Part shown: one piece after another, positions 13,542 to 22,894 of the stretch
Numbering within the stretch: position 1 is the stretch's first letter
Layout of the letters: every line of letters starts with the position of its first letter
Origin: a virus
Length of the DNA stretch: 40,321 nt
Reading direction: 5' to 3' (one strand)
Virus record (IMG/VR): IMGVR_UViG_3300005853_000017
Location: 1-40,321 of that record
Position numbers and translations under genes: made by a program
Notes under the pieces: generated by a model
The model's input: only the letters and a program-made list of their open reading frames with translations
The model's database searches: none
Told to the model about the DNA's origin: nothing

Positions 13542-13909
13542 TGAAATACACAAGGCTTGAAGAATTGTTAAAAGAGTATGAACAGATACAGTCTTTCAAT
13601 CAAAGAAGTCTTGATATTATGTCTATTGAAGTTCAGTTTCAAGGCTACAAAAAACTGCTTGAGGAAATAGAACGAGAGAAACGCAACCTTGAAAAGCTTG
13701 AGAGACAAGCTGATGTGCTTGGTATCAAAAATCCAGTCAGAACGAAGAACGAAATAGCAACGGTGAAAGCGAAACTCCTTGAACTTGAAAAGTCCATCTA
13801 CGATGCTTTTAAATCCTTCCGTGCAAAAGAAGAAACCGCACCAGCCACCGCAATACAGATTAACATTATGACCTCTTCTCCAGATAGACCCATTGTGGAG
13901 GAAGAGTAA
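13532..13909 (+). CDS. Coiled-coil protein (125 aa), small-terminase or scaffold-like candidate
   Basis: Mostly one long coiled coil (EEIEREKRNLEKLERQADVLG, IATVKAKLLELEKSIYDAFKSFRAK) with a Pro/Thr-rich tail ending SSPDRPIVEEE. It contains no HTH that I can see, so small terminase is only a possibility, favoured by genome position before TerL. It overlaps the ATP-grasp gene by 10 bp; ATG 13541 is another possible start. It ends in the ATG of the next gene. Confidence 0.6.
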   Translation: MEIMKYTRLEELLKEYEQIQSFNQRSLDIMSIEVQFQGYKKLLEEIEREKRNLEKLERQADVLGIKNPVRTKNEIATVKAKLLELEKSIYDAFKSFRAKEETAPATAIQINIMTSSPDRPIVEEE

Positions 13910-14583
13910 TGAGTGAAGTAAAACCGACGCTTGTTAGTATTAGTGTAGATGAAGCATTACTACCATTAAACTCTTGGTTAAGCAACTTTCCATCAGGCAA
14001 ATGGATTGACGCTCAAAATAGAAACTGGTATTGGGTTATTGTGAATGTTGTTAGACTTGTATATGCTTATGAATACAGAGTAAAGTTTGATAATCCTGTA
14101 GAAAATGCCAAATTAACTTTTCCGTTTGTAGTGAAGACTTCAGACGAAGGTATTAAAAAAGTTTTCATTGATGGTGTAGAGTATCAAGTAAGAAGTAAAG
14201 AGAACTACGGTAATATGTTCATAGTGTCTGGGCAAGAGTTTAAGTTTAAGGTAGCAACGAAATACAAATTACACAAGCAAGCTGTTCCGATTTTAGCAGT
14301 TGAATATAAGCAAGCGGTTTTTAAGAGTGTGGAGTTTTCAGATTTAAACTACATCAGGTTAAGATATGCTTCTTCTGGTTTCAATGCAGTAAATAAGATA
14401 GCTACAGACTACACTACAACACAAAACGTTAGTGCAGAGTTCTTTGCTTCCAGCATTGTTCCAAGTATGTTTAGTAGTGTTAATAGCTTTTCTGTTCCAG
14501 TTATAGCTAACTGCAGAGACACATCTTGGGCAAGGTTTGGAGGTATATGGAGCTCATGCGACACATGGATGCCATTGACCTGA
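13909..14583 (+). CDS. Virion structural protein, tail-hub candidate I
   Basis: 224 residues, beta-rich (VYAYEYRVKFDNPVENAKLTFPFVVKT; VFIDGVEYQVRSKENYGNMFIVSGQEFKFKV), with no enzyme motif. It starts in the last codon of the previous gene with GGAGG upstream. The C-terminus (SWARFGGIWSSCDTWMPLT) overlaps the next gene in another frame by tens of bases, so the two products may be made together or be halves of one larger hub protein. The assignment rests on position between portal and terminase. Confidence 0.6.
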   Translation: MSEVKPTLVSISVDEALLPLNSWLSNFPSGKWIDAQNRNWYWVIVNVVRLVYAYEYRVKFDNPVENAKLTFPFVVKTSDEGIKKVFIDGVEYQVRSKENYGNMFIVSGQEFKFKVATKYKLHKQAVPILAVEYKQAVFKSVEFSDLNYIRLRYASSGFNAVNKIATDYTTTQNVSAEFFASSIVPSMFSSVNSFSVPVIANCRDTSWARFGGIWSSCDTWMPLT

Positions 14584-15701
14584 CCAAACTACCGATTGTG
14601 AATATCAAAGGCGATGTGGTTTATTTGTCTGAAGAAGGTTTTGTTGTTTTTCCTCAGGTGGTGCGTCAAAGATATTTAGAAATAAGCACTTTACCAAACA
14701 ACTTCGTAGAAGGTTTTGTTCTAAACGATAAAGTGTTTTTGGTTCTGAGTAGAAACACCTTATACGATGTTTTTTACAAAAACACTCTTAGAACATACAT
14801 AAAATTTGCTGGTGTGGTAGTGTTTGGTGATGTTATTTTTTGTTTTGTAGATAACAACAAATGCTTGGTTATAAACACAGCAACAGATGAAGTTAAAACT
14901 ATAACCATTTCAGAACCGTCAAATATTGTTTATGTCTATCAGTTATCAGCTTATCTCTTTGCAGTTATTACAACTCCTCCCACGACTGTTTATATATACA
15001 GCATGGATGATGCGGGACGAATTGCAACAGCAAACGATGGAGATGCTATAACTCTTCCAGCTTATACATACGGCGTGTTTGCTAATCCAAAAGTTAATCC
15101 GAGACTTGTAAAGAAAGACGACTTACTCTATCTCATTGGAGATGATGCTACCGTTTTGCTTAGCCTTCAAATCTCAGACCTAATCTACTTGCGAACCGAA
15201 GAAACTTTTTTACAAAAAGTTTGTCCGTTTCCAGAATTTGAAGAACAAGGAATTGAGTTTGTAAGAGAAATGCAGAACTTCTACTTGTTTAGAAATTCGC
15301 TGTTCAACAACTTAGTGTGGTTTAGCAAAGGCAACAAGCGGATTTACTTTTCAACAAATTACTTGTATTTGTCTCAGTATCATGTAGTATATGACAGAAA
15401 CCTTTACACACTACAAGATACAATAGACCCAGACAAGCCACATATTCCACTACAGAAAGAATTTACAGTGAAGTTTAAGAAAAACTGGTTGAACGGCATA
15501 AGTATGGAGGTGTTGGAGACAACTGATTACAATATAGGGCACATGGCGGTGCTTAGCAGATTTCTTGATTTTCAGACTTTTTTCAATTATATAGTCAGGG
15601 CAACACGAACAAACTATAGACTTGCTTTGAAAGGAGAGGAGTTTGTGGTATCTTTATATACAGAACAAGCTTGTAGGATAAGGAGTTTTCAAGCATGGTG
15701 A
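14547..15701 (+). CDS. Virion structural protein, tail-hub / beta-propeller candidate II
   Basis: About 384 residues with many repeated short strands (VVYLSEEGFVVFPQV; GFVLNDKVFLVLSRN; VVVFGDVIFCFVDNNKCLVINTATDEVKTI; YLIGDDATVLLSL), spaced like propeller blades. The podovirus tail hub of P22 (gp10) is also a propeller, which is why I suggest a tail hub. Start uncertain: ATG 14547 follows GGAGG closely; ATGs 14556 and 14565 are in frame; an upstream TTG at 14526 is less likely. It overlaps the previous gene by about 37 bp. The ending ACRIRSFQAW overlaps the next small gene. Confidence 0.65.
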   Translation: MELMRHMDAIDLTKLPIVNIKGDVVYLSEEGFVVFPQVVRQRYLEISTLPNNFVEGFVLNDKVFLVLSRNTLYDVFYKNTLRTYIKFAGVVVFGDVIFCFVDNNKCLVINTATDEVKTITISEPSNIVYVYQLSAYLFAVITTPPTTVYIYSMDDAGRIATANDGDAITLPAYTYGVFANPKVNPRLVKKDDLLYLIGDDATVLLSLQISDLIYLRTEETFLQKVCPFPEFEEQGIEFVREMQNFYLFRNSLFNNLVWFSKGNKRIYFSTNYLYLSQYHVVYDRNLYTLQDTIDPDKPHIPLQKEFTVKFKKNWLNGISMEVLETTDYNIGHMAVLSRFLDFQTFFNYIVRATRTNYRLALKGEEFVVSLYTEQACRIRSFQAW

Positions 15702-15880
15702 GGATTATTAAGGCTGGAAGAACTGTGAGAGTGGAAAAAGGTGTGGTGGTTTTTGTAAAGTATGATTTGACTGTTGAAGCAATATTGATAGAACAACCTC
15801 AAAACATTTATGTTGATGAAAGCTTGTTCTCTTGTGCTATATTTATATCTGAGGAGGATGAAAGATGGCGACAACGATAA
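15695..15880 (+). CDS. Small unknown protein (61 aa)
   Basis: Short beta-rich protein (RIIKAGRTVRVEKGVVVFVKYDLTVEAILIEQPQNIYVDE). It overlaps the hub candidate by 7 bp and the following gene by 16 bp, with AAGGAG 9 bases upstream. The compact overlapping arrangement supports expression. Probably a minor virion or assembly component. Confidence 0.6.
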   Translation: MVRIIKAGRTVRVEKGVVVFVKYDLTVEAILIEQPQNIYVDESLFSCAIFISEEDERWRQR

Positions 15881-16242
15881 GCATTGCTTATGCACAAGCG
15901 GTAGCTACAAATATACTGCAAAACAGTTATGTTGGTTTAATAAGACAAGATGGTTCTGAGTGTCCGATAGGCAGAATAGCGTTTGGTGATGTAGTTGTAG
16001 ATGCGGTTTCTGACCCAGATTATATTGTGCTTTCAAACCTAAACGATGTTGTATTTCCTATAGCTTCTATTGATGTAGCACCAACGAGTAATCCAGTAGT
16101 GCAGGTAGCCTTGTATGATGCAAATAGCGGTGGAAATATGCTGGCTAAGACTGATGTAGTATCTAAACCCTACTTAGCAGGAGACCAGTTTAAAATACCT
16201 GCAGGCTGGTTGCAGTTTAAGATACAAAAAGTTGTTCCGTGA
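15865..16242 (+). CDS. Small virion protein (125 aa), decoration/fibre-like
   Basis: Ala/Val/Asp-rich beta protein: TTISIAYAQAVATNILQNSYVGLI, GRIAFGDVVVDAVSDPDYIVLSNLNDVVFPIASI and GDQFKIPAGWLQFKIQKVVP. Such 'GDxxxIPAGxLxxxI' endings occur in small phage surface proteins. No enzyme motif. GAGGAGG precedes ATG 15865, and a TATATT box lies 21 nt upstream (15838-15843). The stop overlaps the TerL start. Confidence 0.6.
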   Translation: MATTISIAYAQAVATNILQNSYVGLIRQDGSECPIGRIAFGDVVVDAVSDPDYIVLSNLNDVVFPIASIDVAPTSNPVVQVALYDANSGGNMLAKTDVVSKPYLAGDQFKIPAGWLQFKIQKVVP

Positions 16243-17699
16243 AGGATATAGTTCTCACACCCAAACAAGAGGAAATTATCAAGGCGTTTTTTGAAGGCAA
16301 TAAACTGTGGATAATGTCTGTTGGCGGTAAAGGTTCCGCAAAGACTACTGCAACCTTATTCATACTTCTTAGATTGATGTTTGACCAGCAATACGCAAAA
16401 AGCAAAATACTTGTAGCACGGGAAAGTCTTAGAGACTTGAAAAATACGCTGATTGATGAGTTTATCAGGCTTTGCACTGAGAAAGGCATTAAGCTTGGCA
16501 TAGACTATGATGAAAACAAACAACTTCAGAGGATTTACTCGTATGTAAATCAATCTGAGATATTTTATCTAAGCTTGTCTGACAAGAACGAGCAATACAA
16601 AACAGTCCGAAGCTACGAGTTCAATGTTGTAATAATTGACGAGTTAGACAGACTTAGTCAAAAAGCTTTTGTTGAGGCGTCTGAAAGGCTCAGGTATCCT
16701 CACAAGTTTATTCGTGGTCTTGTAAATTTGAACCCAGTTCCAGAAACGCACTGGATTTATAAAGAATTTGTAGAAGAAAGCGGAGCTTTTGCTCCTTTTA
16801 CGCAAATTATTAAATCAAGCGTGTATGACAATTTTGTGTATGTTAAGCTATCAAAAGACTTTCTTGCTACGGTGGATACTTACATTTATGACAATAAAGT
16901 CTTTTACGTTATTAACAACAGGCGGTATGAGATAGTTTCAGAGAAAGACGGAGAAGTGATAGCTAAACGGTATAACCCACCGCACAGCTACCTTGCACAA
17001 ATGGAGCATAGACCTTATTACTACAGAAGAGTTATGCTTTATGGTGAGTGGGGCAATGCTTACTTTGAAGGTAGCGGTATTTATACAGAATACTTCTCTG
17101 AAGAAAACATTTACTCTGACTGGAACCCAAACGCAACAATGCCTTTCTATTACAACTTCTACGCAGGAATAGACTTCGGCTTGAGAAGACCAGCATATGT
17201 CCTGCTTGTTGAAGATGAGCTTGGTAGATTGATTGTGATGGATGAATTGCTTGGCGAGAATGAACCTCTGGCTGTGTTTATGGAGAATGTAGCAAAACGG
17301 TTGAGAAGCAATTTTGGTATCACCATTCACGATGTGGAATGGTGGGGTGATATAGCTGGAAGACAGAGAGACCAGTATGAGGGTTTGTCCCTGCTCAAGA
17401 AAATTCAAGATGAGTTTAGAATAAGCATAAAAACCACGCAAGTTCCACAACTTCAAAGTATAGAAGCGATACGAGATATGCTTATTACTGACATTCAAGG
17501 CAAGAGATGGTTGCGTGTTTATCAAAACTGTCATATAACTATGAATGGTCTCTTGGGTGAGTTTCAAGTTGATGAAAAAGGCAAATTGTTAAAAGACGGC
17601 TACTATGAACATGTTCATGACGCTTTGCGTTATGTTTGTTATCCGCTTTACAGAAAGGCAAAAACCTCAAAACTTGTGATAAAGGCACCAAAATATTGA
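16239..17699 (+). CDS. terL: Terminase large subunit
   Basis: ATP-driven DNA packaging motor and nuclease. 486 residues. ATPase: Walker A GGKGSAKT (29-36), Walker B VVIIDELD (130-137, D134/E135), and the coupling region GLVNLNPVPETHW (160-172). RNase H-like nuclease: AGIDFGLRRPA (D312), EWWGDIAGRQ (D371) and HVHDALRYV (D461). GTG start overlapping the previous stop (GTGA). The promoter for the capsid operon lies across its stop codon. With portal, scaffold and capsid genes on both sides this is a complete packaging module. Confidence 0.95.
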   Translation: MKDIVLTPKQEEIIKAFFEGNKLWIMSVGGKGSAKTTATLFILLRLMFDQQYAKSKILVARESLRDLKNTLIDEFIRLCTEKGIKLGIDYDENKQLQRIYSYVNQSEIFYLSLSDKNEQYKTVRSYEFNVVIIDELDRLSQKAFVEASERLRYPHKFIRGLVNLNPVPETHWIYKEFVEESGAFAPFTQIIKSSVYDNFVYVKLSKDFLATVDTYIYDNKVFYVINNRRYEIVSEKDGEVIAKRYNPPHSYLAQMEHRPYYYRRVMLYGEWGNAYFEGSGIYTEYFSEENIYSDWNPNATMPFYYNFYAGIDFGLRRPAYVLLVEDELGRLIVMDELLGENEPLAVFMENVAKRLRSNFGITIHDVEWWGDIAGRQRDQYEGLSLLKKIQDEFRISIKTTQVPQLQSIEAIRDMLITDIQGKRWLRVYQNCHITMNGLLGEFQVDEKGKLLKDGYYEHVHDALRYVCYPLYRKAKTSKLVIKAPKY

Positions 17700-17723
17700 C
17701 AAATTTTTCGCACTATTTATATT
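17696..17723 (+). promoter_or_regulatory. Capsid-operon promoter
   Basis: TTGACA (17696-17701, overlapping the terL stop), a 16-bp spacer and TATATT (17718-17723). Then a short leader with GGAGG before ATG 17743. It is the only late promoter here with both a consensus -35 and a leader with ribosome site, as expected for highly expressed capsid genes. Confidence 0.75.
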
Positions 17724-17742
17724 AATAGACCAATGGAGGTAG

Positions 17743-18351
17743 ATGATGAGTGATAGGCTTGAAGATTTGATTAAAGAAGTAGAAGCTTTGCTTGGAAAAA
17801 GCGAAGGGAATTCTTCTGAGCAAGAGAGCCAGCCTGAGCAAAATGTAGATTATCAGCAAACAAGTGATGAACAGGAGCAAACTGATTATCAACAAGCGTA
17901 TCAGCAATTGTATTGGGAAAACTGGAAAAATTTAGGAAGAAGTGTTTTTATTGGAAAATATGCGACTTTGCCTAATATTGGTAAATATCTGCCGTTTATA
18001 GAACAACGAGCGGAACAGAAATTCCAGATAGACCTCGCACAAAGCAAAGTAAAAGATAGCTACGATAAATATCTTGAAGAAGCTTTTAGAGAAGTTCGTG
18101 AAGAGTTAGGAGCTATAAGCAAGGATTATGTGGATATAAGCAAAACTTTTGTTCTGCAAGAAAACTTAGCCAAGCAAACTACCGAAAAGCCTTACACGAT
18201 TAAAGACTACAGAAACGACTACAAAAAGATGCTTGAGTATGCTACTTACAGAGATGTGGCGGATATAGTCTATAAAGATGGTTCTGAAAGAGGTAGATAC
18301 GGAGAACCTAAACTTAGACTTGGCGAAACAATTGATGAGATTAATATTTAA
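17743..18351 (+). CDS. Capsid scaffolding protein candidate
   Basis: 202 residues. Acidic Gln/Glu/Ser-rich, low-complexity N-terminus (EGNSSEQESQPEQNVDYQQTSDEQEQ region, about 25-55), then helical segments (FIEQRAEQKFQIDLAQSKVKDSYDKYLEEAFREVREELGA). Size, composition and position directly before the major capsid gene fit a scaffold. No protease motif is visible. GGAGG upstream; two adjacent ATGs. Shares the promoter at 17696. Confidence 0.7.
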   Translation: MMSDRLEDLIKEVEALLGKSEGNSSEQESQPEQNVDYQQTSDEQEQTDYQQAYQQLYWENWKNLGRSVFIGKYATLPNIGKYLPFIEQRAEQKFQIDLAQSKVKDSYDKYLEEAFREVREELGAISKDYVDISKTFVLQENLAKQTTEKPYTIKDYRNDYKKMLEYATYRDVADIVYKDGSERGRYGEPKLRLGETIDEINI

Positions 18352-18369
18352 ATAAAGGAGGTGTAAAAC

Positions 18370-19455
18370 ATGGCGATATTTTGGCAACCTACTTTAACAC
18401 CAATGAGCCAGTTAGGTTTTAGCGATGAAGAGTTTTTTAGCTATACTACTGAGGTAGGAACCTACAGGCTTAGCAGAGCGTCTATAAGCAAGGAGATAAT
18501 GAAGAGAGCAATGCCTGAGCTGACGTTCAGGAAGTTCGTTTCCAAATGGACTGATTTTAGAGCGGGAACAGACAGATACTTTGAGATGTGGAAGAAAACT
18601 ACCGCACCGTATTCCCAATATTGGAGACCTGTAGGAGAATTTGACCCTCTACCTACTGTGATGCCTGCTTACAAAAGGTATTCAGTAAGCGTGGAGGAAA
18701 GAGGTGCTCAGATACCTTGGACAGAAAGAGCACAGATTTTCTCTGCGATAGACATAGAAAGCGAGATAAGAAAGCATCTTGAAGAAGTGGTTGTTGGCTC
18801 TATAGAAAGAGACTTGATAAAGAATGCGTTTATGTATCTTGATGTGCTCGGTCTATACACCACAAGCGGTCTTGAAGTGCATGTAGGAGTGTCTCTAAAT
18901 TCTACAAAGACTTTTGCGCAAGAGAGCGGTTTTCCTATTACAATTAACCAATATACAATACCAGCTGGCACAACCTTTGCGGGACTAACACTTAGTGCTA
19001 TAAGGCAATTTGTCATGGAATTGGCAAGGCAAAACTGTCCAAGCTATGACGGAAGAGGCTTTGGTAGATATGTAATAATCATGAACGCACAAGCAAAAAA
19101 CAGAATATACTCAGACCCAGAGTTTCAAACTATCTTCTCCAGACTGCAAGATGCGAGAGCGTTTAAAGAGGGATACATCGGAACCTACTACGGGCAAGAA
19201 ATGGTAGAGGACAACGGTAGGTGGATAGAGTTTGTGTTTGGCGGAGTCAATCCAAGCCTGCTTGATAAGTCCATCTGCATCTTTCTTGGAAGAGATGCTA
19301 TCAGAGAAGCCATCGTGAAACCTGAAGAATTCATGCATCAGAAAGGAGACTTCAACAGGTTCCGTGCAATAGGTGTGAATACTTACAGAGGCGAACAACC
19401 CACTTGGTTTGCGTCAGAAGGTCAGGCGGTAGGTGGTATATTGATAGCTGGTTAA
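18370..19455 (+). CDS. Major capsid protein (HK97-fold candidate)
   Basis: 361 residues. N-terminal helix region, then ELTFRKFVSKWTDFRAGTDRYFEMWKKT (about 50-77) and VSVEERGAQIPWTERAQIFSAIDIESEIRKHLEEVVVGSIERDLIKNAF (about 106-155), a pattern typical of N4 gp56/P22-like coat proteins (E-loop strand followed by a spine helix). YVIIMNAQAKNRIYSDPEFQ then resembles the 'hhxxNPxxxxxLr' region of such coats. Ribosome site AAGGAGGTGT is the strongest of the operon. The position after the scaffold supports it. Confidence 0.85.
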   Translation: MAIFWQPTLTPMSQLGFSDEEFFSYTTEVGTYRLSRASISKEIMKRAMPELTFRKFVSKWTDFRAGTDRYFEMWKKTTAPYSQYWRPVGEFDPLPTVMPAYKRYSVSVEERGAQIPWTERAQIFSAIDIESEIRKHLEEVVVGSIERDLIKNAFMYLDVLGLYTTSGLEVHVGVSLNSTKTFAQESGFPITINQYTIPAGTTFAGLTLSAIRQFVMELARQNCPSYDGRGFGRYVIIMNAQAKNRIYSDPEFQTIFSRLQDARAFKEGYIGTYYGQEMVEDNGRWIEFVFGGVNPSLLDKSICIFLGRDAIREAIVKPEEFMHQKGDFNRFRAIGVNTYRGEQPTWFASEGQAVGGILIAG

Positions 19456-19461
19456 TAAGTC

Positions 19462-20097
19462 ATGACAAATGAGGAGCTGGTTAGGTTTGTTATAGAAGAC
19501 CGTAAGGTTCCGTATAACGACCAGCTCCTCATCCTTGCTTTTCAATACTTTAAGCTTGTAATTGAAGACTTAGAAAAACGCAACAACTTCAACTACATGC
19601 GTAGAACGTCTCTTTTTACTCTTCTCAAAGACAACTTTTCTGTCAATTTTACTGAAGATATAAAGCAGTTTAATGAGATAGTAGATAAAAAGCTTAGAAT
19701 GAAGCTAACGGGCGATGAGGATGTGAAAATGCTTTTTGCTTATGCGACAGATATAAAAGGCATACCGTCAAGGTTTTTGTATATCCCGAACACTAACTCA
19801 ATCGGCGGAACACTTTACTTTGATTGTCCAGCGTCTGACAATATTGAGTATATAGCAGACTACTATGTTTATACCTACAGAAGCAACCTCGTGGAACCCA
19901 CACAATCACATCCTTTGATTTTTGAGAACAAGACTTTACTAATTCATGCGTTGAGTTTCTGGATTGAGAGATACTTTACAGCAGACATTAGTCTTGAAGC
20001 ACAAGCAAAAGCAATGCAAGAAGCACTTGAGAGAAGTGTTCAGTCAGCGCAACGGTTCAAGAAAGCAAGACTTAAATTTTACTTTAGGAGGTATTAG
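19462..20097 (+). CDS. Head-completion / head-tail adaptor candidate
   Basis: 211 residues, mainly helical (NEELVRFVIEDRKVPYNDQLLILAFQYFKLVIEDLEKRN; LEAQAKAMQEALERSVQSAQRFKKARLKFYFRRY) with a central beta stretch (YIPNTNSIGGTLYFDCPASDNIEYIADYYVYTYRS). This is typical of adaptors that join portal to tail and are encoded right after the capsid gene. There is no clear ribosome site before ATG 19462; only 6 bp separate it from the capsid stop, so translation is probably coupled. Confidence 0.7.
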   Translation: MTNEELVRFVIEDRKVPYNDQLLILAFQYFKLVIEDLEKRNNFNYMRRTSLFTLLKDNFSVNFTEDIKQFNEIVDKKLRMKLTGDEDVKMLFAYATDIKGIPSRFLYIPNTNSIGGTLYFDCPASDNIEYIADYYVYTYRSNLVEPTQSHPLIFENKTLLIHALSFWIERYFTADISLEAQAKAMQEALERSVQSAQRFKKARLKFYFRRY

Positions 20098-20099
20098 GA

Positions 20100-20939
20100 G
20101 TGGGTTTTAAGCTAAAGCTACCTAAATTAGGAAAAATACTTAAACCAGCTTTGCCTATAATAGGCACAATAGCTGGCGGTTTAATAGGAGGAAAAATTGG
20201 TGGTGTATTAGGTGGTGCTTTTGGTAAAAACATAGGAAGAATAATAGGTGGTGTTGCTGGTGGTATGTTAGGTGGGTCTGCTGGTGGTGGGATAAGACTT
20301 CAAGACCAATTTTCTACTCAAGTTATGATACCTCCTTACGCACAACAAGGTGCAAGTATTTTAGAGCAGTTGCTTGGTCAAGCTTCTCAATATGCACAAA
20401 CTGTAGCAAGCATTAAACAACCTTACTTAAACCAAGCGAAAGCATCTTTTGAAAGTTTGCAAACTGAAATACCAAACCTGTTTAGTAGAACAAAAAGTGA
20501 AGTTTCAAGTCTTTACGAAGACTTACTTTCACAAACACGAAACATAATCACTTCAGAACAAGCAAAGCAAAACACAAGGCTTGGTGCCTTAGGACTGTTG
20601 AACACTCAAGCACAGCAATGGACTATGGCGGATATTTTGAATAGAACTGCTTTTCCCATCTTGCAAGAGAAAACCAGAACTTTAGCTGGACTTTCCGAGG
20701 CACAAACTGATACGATGTTGAAGTATCTGTTTGCGAAACCAGACTTTTATGCAAAGTTTGCTGATGAAATGGTATCTGTAAATCCTTATATTCTTGAACA
20801 GCAGTATAAAATGGATATAGCTAAAGCTTTGATGGGTGTGCCAACAATCGTGCAACCTACTTATAAGCAAGGGTTGTTGAGTTCTTTACCTTATATAATA
20901 GGTTCTGGTATCGGACTTTATAAATTATTAGCTAAATAG
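20100..20939 (+). CDS. Gly-zipper internal virion / DNA-ejection protein candidate
   Basis: 279 residues. The N-terminal 65 residues are a glycine-zipper membrane-active segment (IIGTIAGGLIGGKIGGVLGG...GGVAGGMLGGSAGGG), then helical Gln/Ala-rich parts (SILEQLLGQASQYAQTVASIKQ). Internal proteins of podoviruses (T7 gp14/15/16, P22 gp7/20/16) insert into the host envelope to form an ejection channel; this fits the small membrane-inserting member. GTG start 20100 with AGGAGG upstream. Followed closely by two further large helical proteins. Confidence 0.65.
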   Translation: MGFKLKLPKLGKILKPALPIIGTIAGGLIGGKIGGVLGGAFGKNIGRIIGGVAGGMLGGSAGGGIRLQDQFSTQVMIPPYAQQGASILEQLLGQASQYAQTVASIKQPYLNQAKASFESLQTEIPNLFSRTKSEVSSLYEDLLSQTRNIITSEQAKQNTRLGALGLLNTQAQQWTMADILNRTAFPILQEKTRTLAGLSEAQTDTMLKYLFAKPDFYAKFADEMVSVNPYILEQQYKMDIAKALMGVPTIVQPTYKQGLLSSLPYIIGSGIGLYKLLAK

Positions 20940-20949
20940 GAGGTGAAAG

Positions 20950-22890
20950 ATGGCAAATATCGTTGTTTTACCTACTATTGAGGTTTCAAACCCGTTTGGA
21001 GTTTTAGCGGAGATTTTAGGAAACCAAGTAATACCTTTTATCGCAGAACTTTCAAGAAGTAAAGAACAGATAGCTTTGTTTTCAGACAAAGAACTAACTG
21101 ACCACATACCTGTTCTTAAGCGATTTGCTTCAGACTTGCTTACGCAAGATGATAAAATATACTGGAATAAAGTTGAAGAATATGCTAAGTCTGAAGACCC
21201 GTTTAAACAAGAAGTAGCAAGTTATCTAAACAATGTCAGAAAAATGAGAGAAGAGTTCGCAAATTTGCCTATCGGAGAAAAGCTGGAAAAGTTGGGTTTT
21301 TATGCTACAGCAACTAATCCCAAGATTTTAGAGAAAAGTTTTAAAGTCAAAGTTATTACAGAAAAATACAACGAAGCTTTAGATAAAGCTGACATACCTG
21401 AGGAGCTAAAGCTTCTCTTTCGTGCTCATGCCCCAGAACTTGCAGAGAAAATAGCAGAAAAACCAGAACTTTTCAGCTCCTACATAAAGCTTCTTGAGAA
21501 CATTAGCAAAAAGAAGCAGGGAGACACTCAACAAGGAGGTGGAACTGGTAGCTGGCGGTTGAGTTTAGATGGACAAAATAAAAAGCAGTTTGGTATTAGG
21601 TTAGAGGAACCTCAGCTTACTCCTCCACAAGTCAGTCCTCCGCAAATACCTAAAGTAGTAGCACCACAACCAGCTTCTCCGCAAGCACCTAAAAAGTCTG
21701 TTGTTAGTGGAAGCCAAACAGGTAATATCGGTAGAGAAGGACAAGTTAAGCAAGATAATAAAACAAAATCTACCAAAGACCAAAAACCGCAAAATGAACC
21801 AGTAATGACTTTTTGGCGTGATGGTGTGTTGTGGGAAATGAGAAGAGGTAAAGACGGTAAAGTTGAGTATATACCAAGAGAAGCACCGCTTGTAGAACAA
21901 GATATAGACCCGCTTACTGTTTCTTTTCTACCAAACTTACTTTCCAGAGCTGGTGGTTTCGTTAGCAAAGTTTTTGGTAGAGGTGTGTCAAAGATTATGG
22001 GAAGAGGAGCACAAAAATCTGCAGAAAAAGTGGCAGAAAATGTAGCAAAAGAAACCACAGAAAAAGCAGCATCGGAGCAAGCTGTATCTGGAGCACAGAA
22101 TGTTGCTGGACAAAAAAGTAAGTATGATGCAAAAAGAGAGGAAGTGAGAAAGAAAATTGAGGAACAGTTGAAAAAGAAAATTCCAGCTAATGAGTGGAGG
22201 TTTGCTTACAAAAAGCCACCTGTTGAGAAAGAGTTTGAAGTTGTTTCTATAAAAGACCTTAAAGAAAAAACAAGACAAAAAAAGCTACCTACTCTGGCAC
22301 CTAAAGAAACTCGTTGGGAATTTGCTAACGCAAAACCACCTGCTGTTATTTTTAGAGAAAAGGGGGTAATGGAAGACTACGTTCCTCCTCAGTTTGAAAG
22401 ATTGTTTGCAACAAGACTTAAAGAGCTCGCAAGACAAAAGAATTTACCTAAGCTTTTGTCTGAAGGAGAGATTACCAAAACTATTAAACCACTACCGAAA
22501 GAAACTCCGTATAAAGAAGAAGTAGCGAGACAAGGTCTTAAAACTTCACAGAAGTTAGAAGAATTCTTGAAAAAACTCGGAGCAGAACCTAAAAGAGTAG
22601 AAACTAAAGAAACTGTTCTTAATCCTATCAAAAAGTTGGAAAATCTTATTAAAGAAATACCTGATGAAGCAAAGCAAGACCCAGACATCAGGAGAAAACT
22701 CGTAGAAATTACAAGAGATTTGAAGAAGATTTCACAGGAAGCACCATTCAGAGATGCGTCAAAAGACTTAAAAACTTTAGATACAAAAGTGGAAGAACTA
22801 AAAACCCTGCTTAAGGAACGATATAGCAAAACTGGTCATTCATCAGAAAAGCCAGCGCCAAAGACTAAAAAGAAACAATCTAACAAATAA
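20950..22890 (+). CDS. Large helical internal virion protein candidate (646 aa)
   Basis: Helical N-terminal third, a Pro/Gln/Lys-rich disordered middle (about 195-290: PQVSPPQIPKVVAPQPAS region), a weak hydrophobic/Ala-Lys segment (SKIMGRGAQKSAEKVAENVAKETTEKAA), then Lys/Glu-rich coiled coil to the C-terminus (KETVLNPIKKLENLIKEIPDEAKQD...). No catalytic motif. Two copies of an (E)WRFA(Y/N)..KPP segment (about 415 and 456) form a degenerate internal repeat. Position suggests an ejection protein. GGAGG precedes the ATG. Confidence 0.65.
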   Translation: MANIVVLPTIEVSNPFGVLAEILGNQVIPFIAELSRSKEQIALFSDKELTDHIPVLKRFASDLLTQDDKIYWNKVEEYAKSEDPFKQEVASYLNNVRKMREEFANLPIGEKLEKLGFYATATNPKILEKSFKVKVITEKYNEALDKADIPEELKLLFRAHAPELAEKIAEKPELFSSYIKLLENISKKKQGDTQQGGGTGSWRLSLDGQNKKQFGIRLEEPQLTPPQVSPPQIPKVVAPQPASPQAPKKSVVSGSQTGNIGREGQVKQDNKTKSTKDQKPQNEPVMTFWRDGVLWEMRRGKDGKVEYIPREAPLVEQDIDPLTVSFLPNLLSRAGGFVSKVFGRGVSKIMGRGAQKSAEKVAENVAKETTEKAASEQAVSGAQNVAGQKSKYDAKREEVRKKIEEQLKKKIPANEWRFAYKKPPVEKEFEVVSIKDLKEKTRQKKLPTLAPKETRWEFANAKPPAVIFREKGVMEDYVPPQFERLFATRLKELARQKNLPKLLSEGEITKTIKPLPKETPYKEEVARQGLKTSQKLEEFLKKLGAEPKRVETKETVLNPIKKLENLIKEIPDEAKQDPDIRRKLVEITRDLKKISQEAPFRDASKDLKTLDTKVEELKTLLKERYSKTGHSSEKPAPKTKKKQSNK

Positions 22891-22894
22891 GGCA

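Noticed and set aside
16938-17567. 209-codon minus frame antisense to terL
   Set aside because: No ribosome site, atypical composition, and terL on the opposite strand has all ATPase and nuclease motifs.
21601-22829. Long minus frames opposite the 646-residue virion protein
   Set aside because: Cys/Phe/Ser-rich shadow translations of a Lys/Glu-rich gene.
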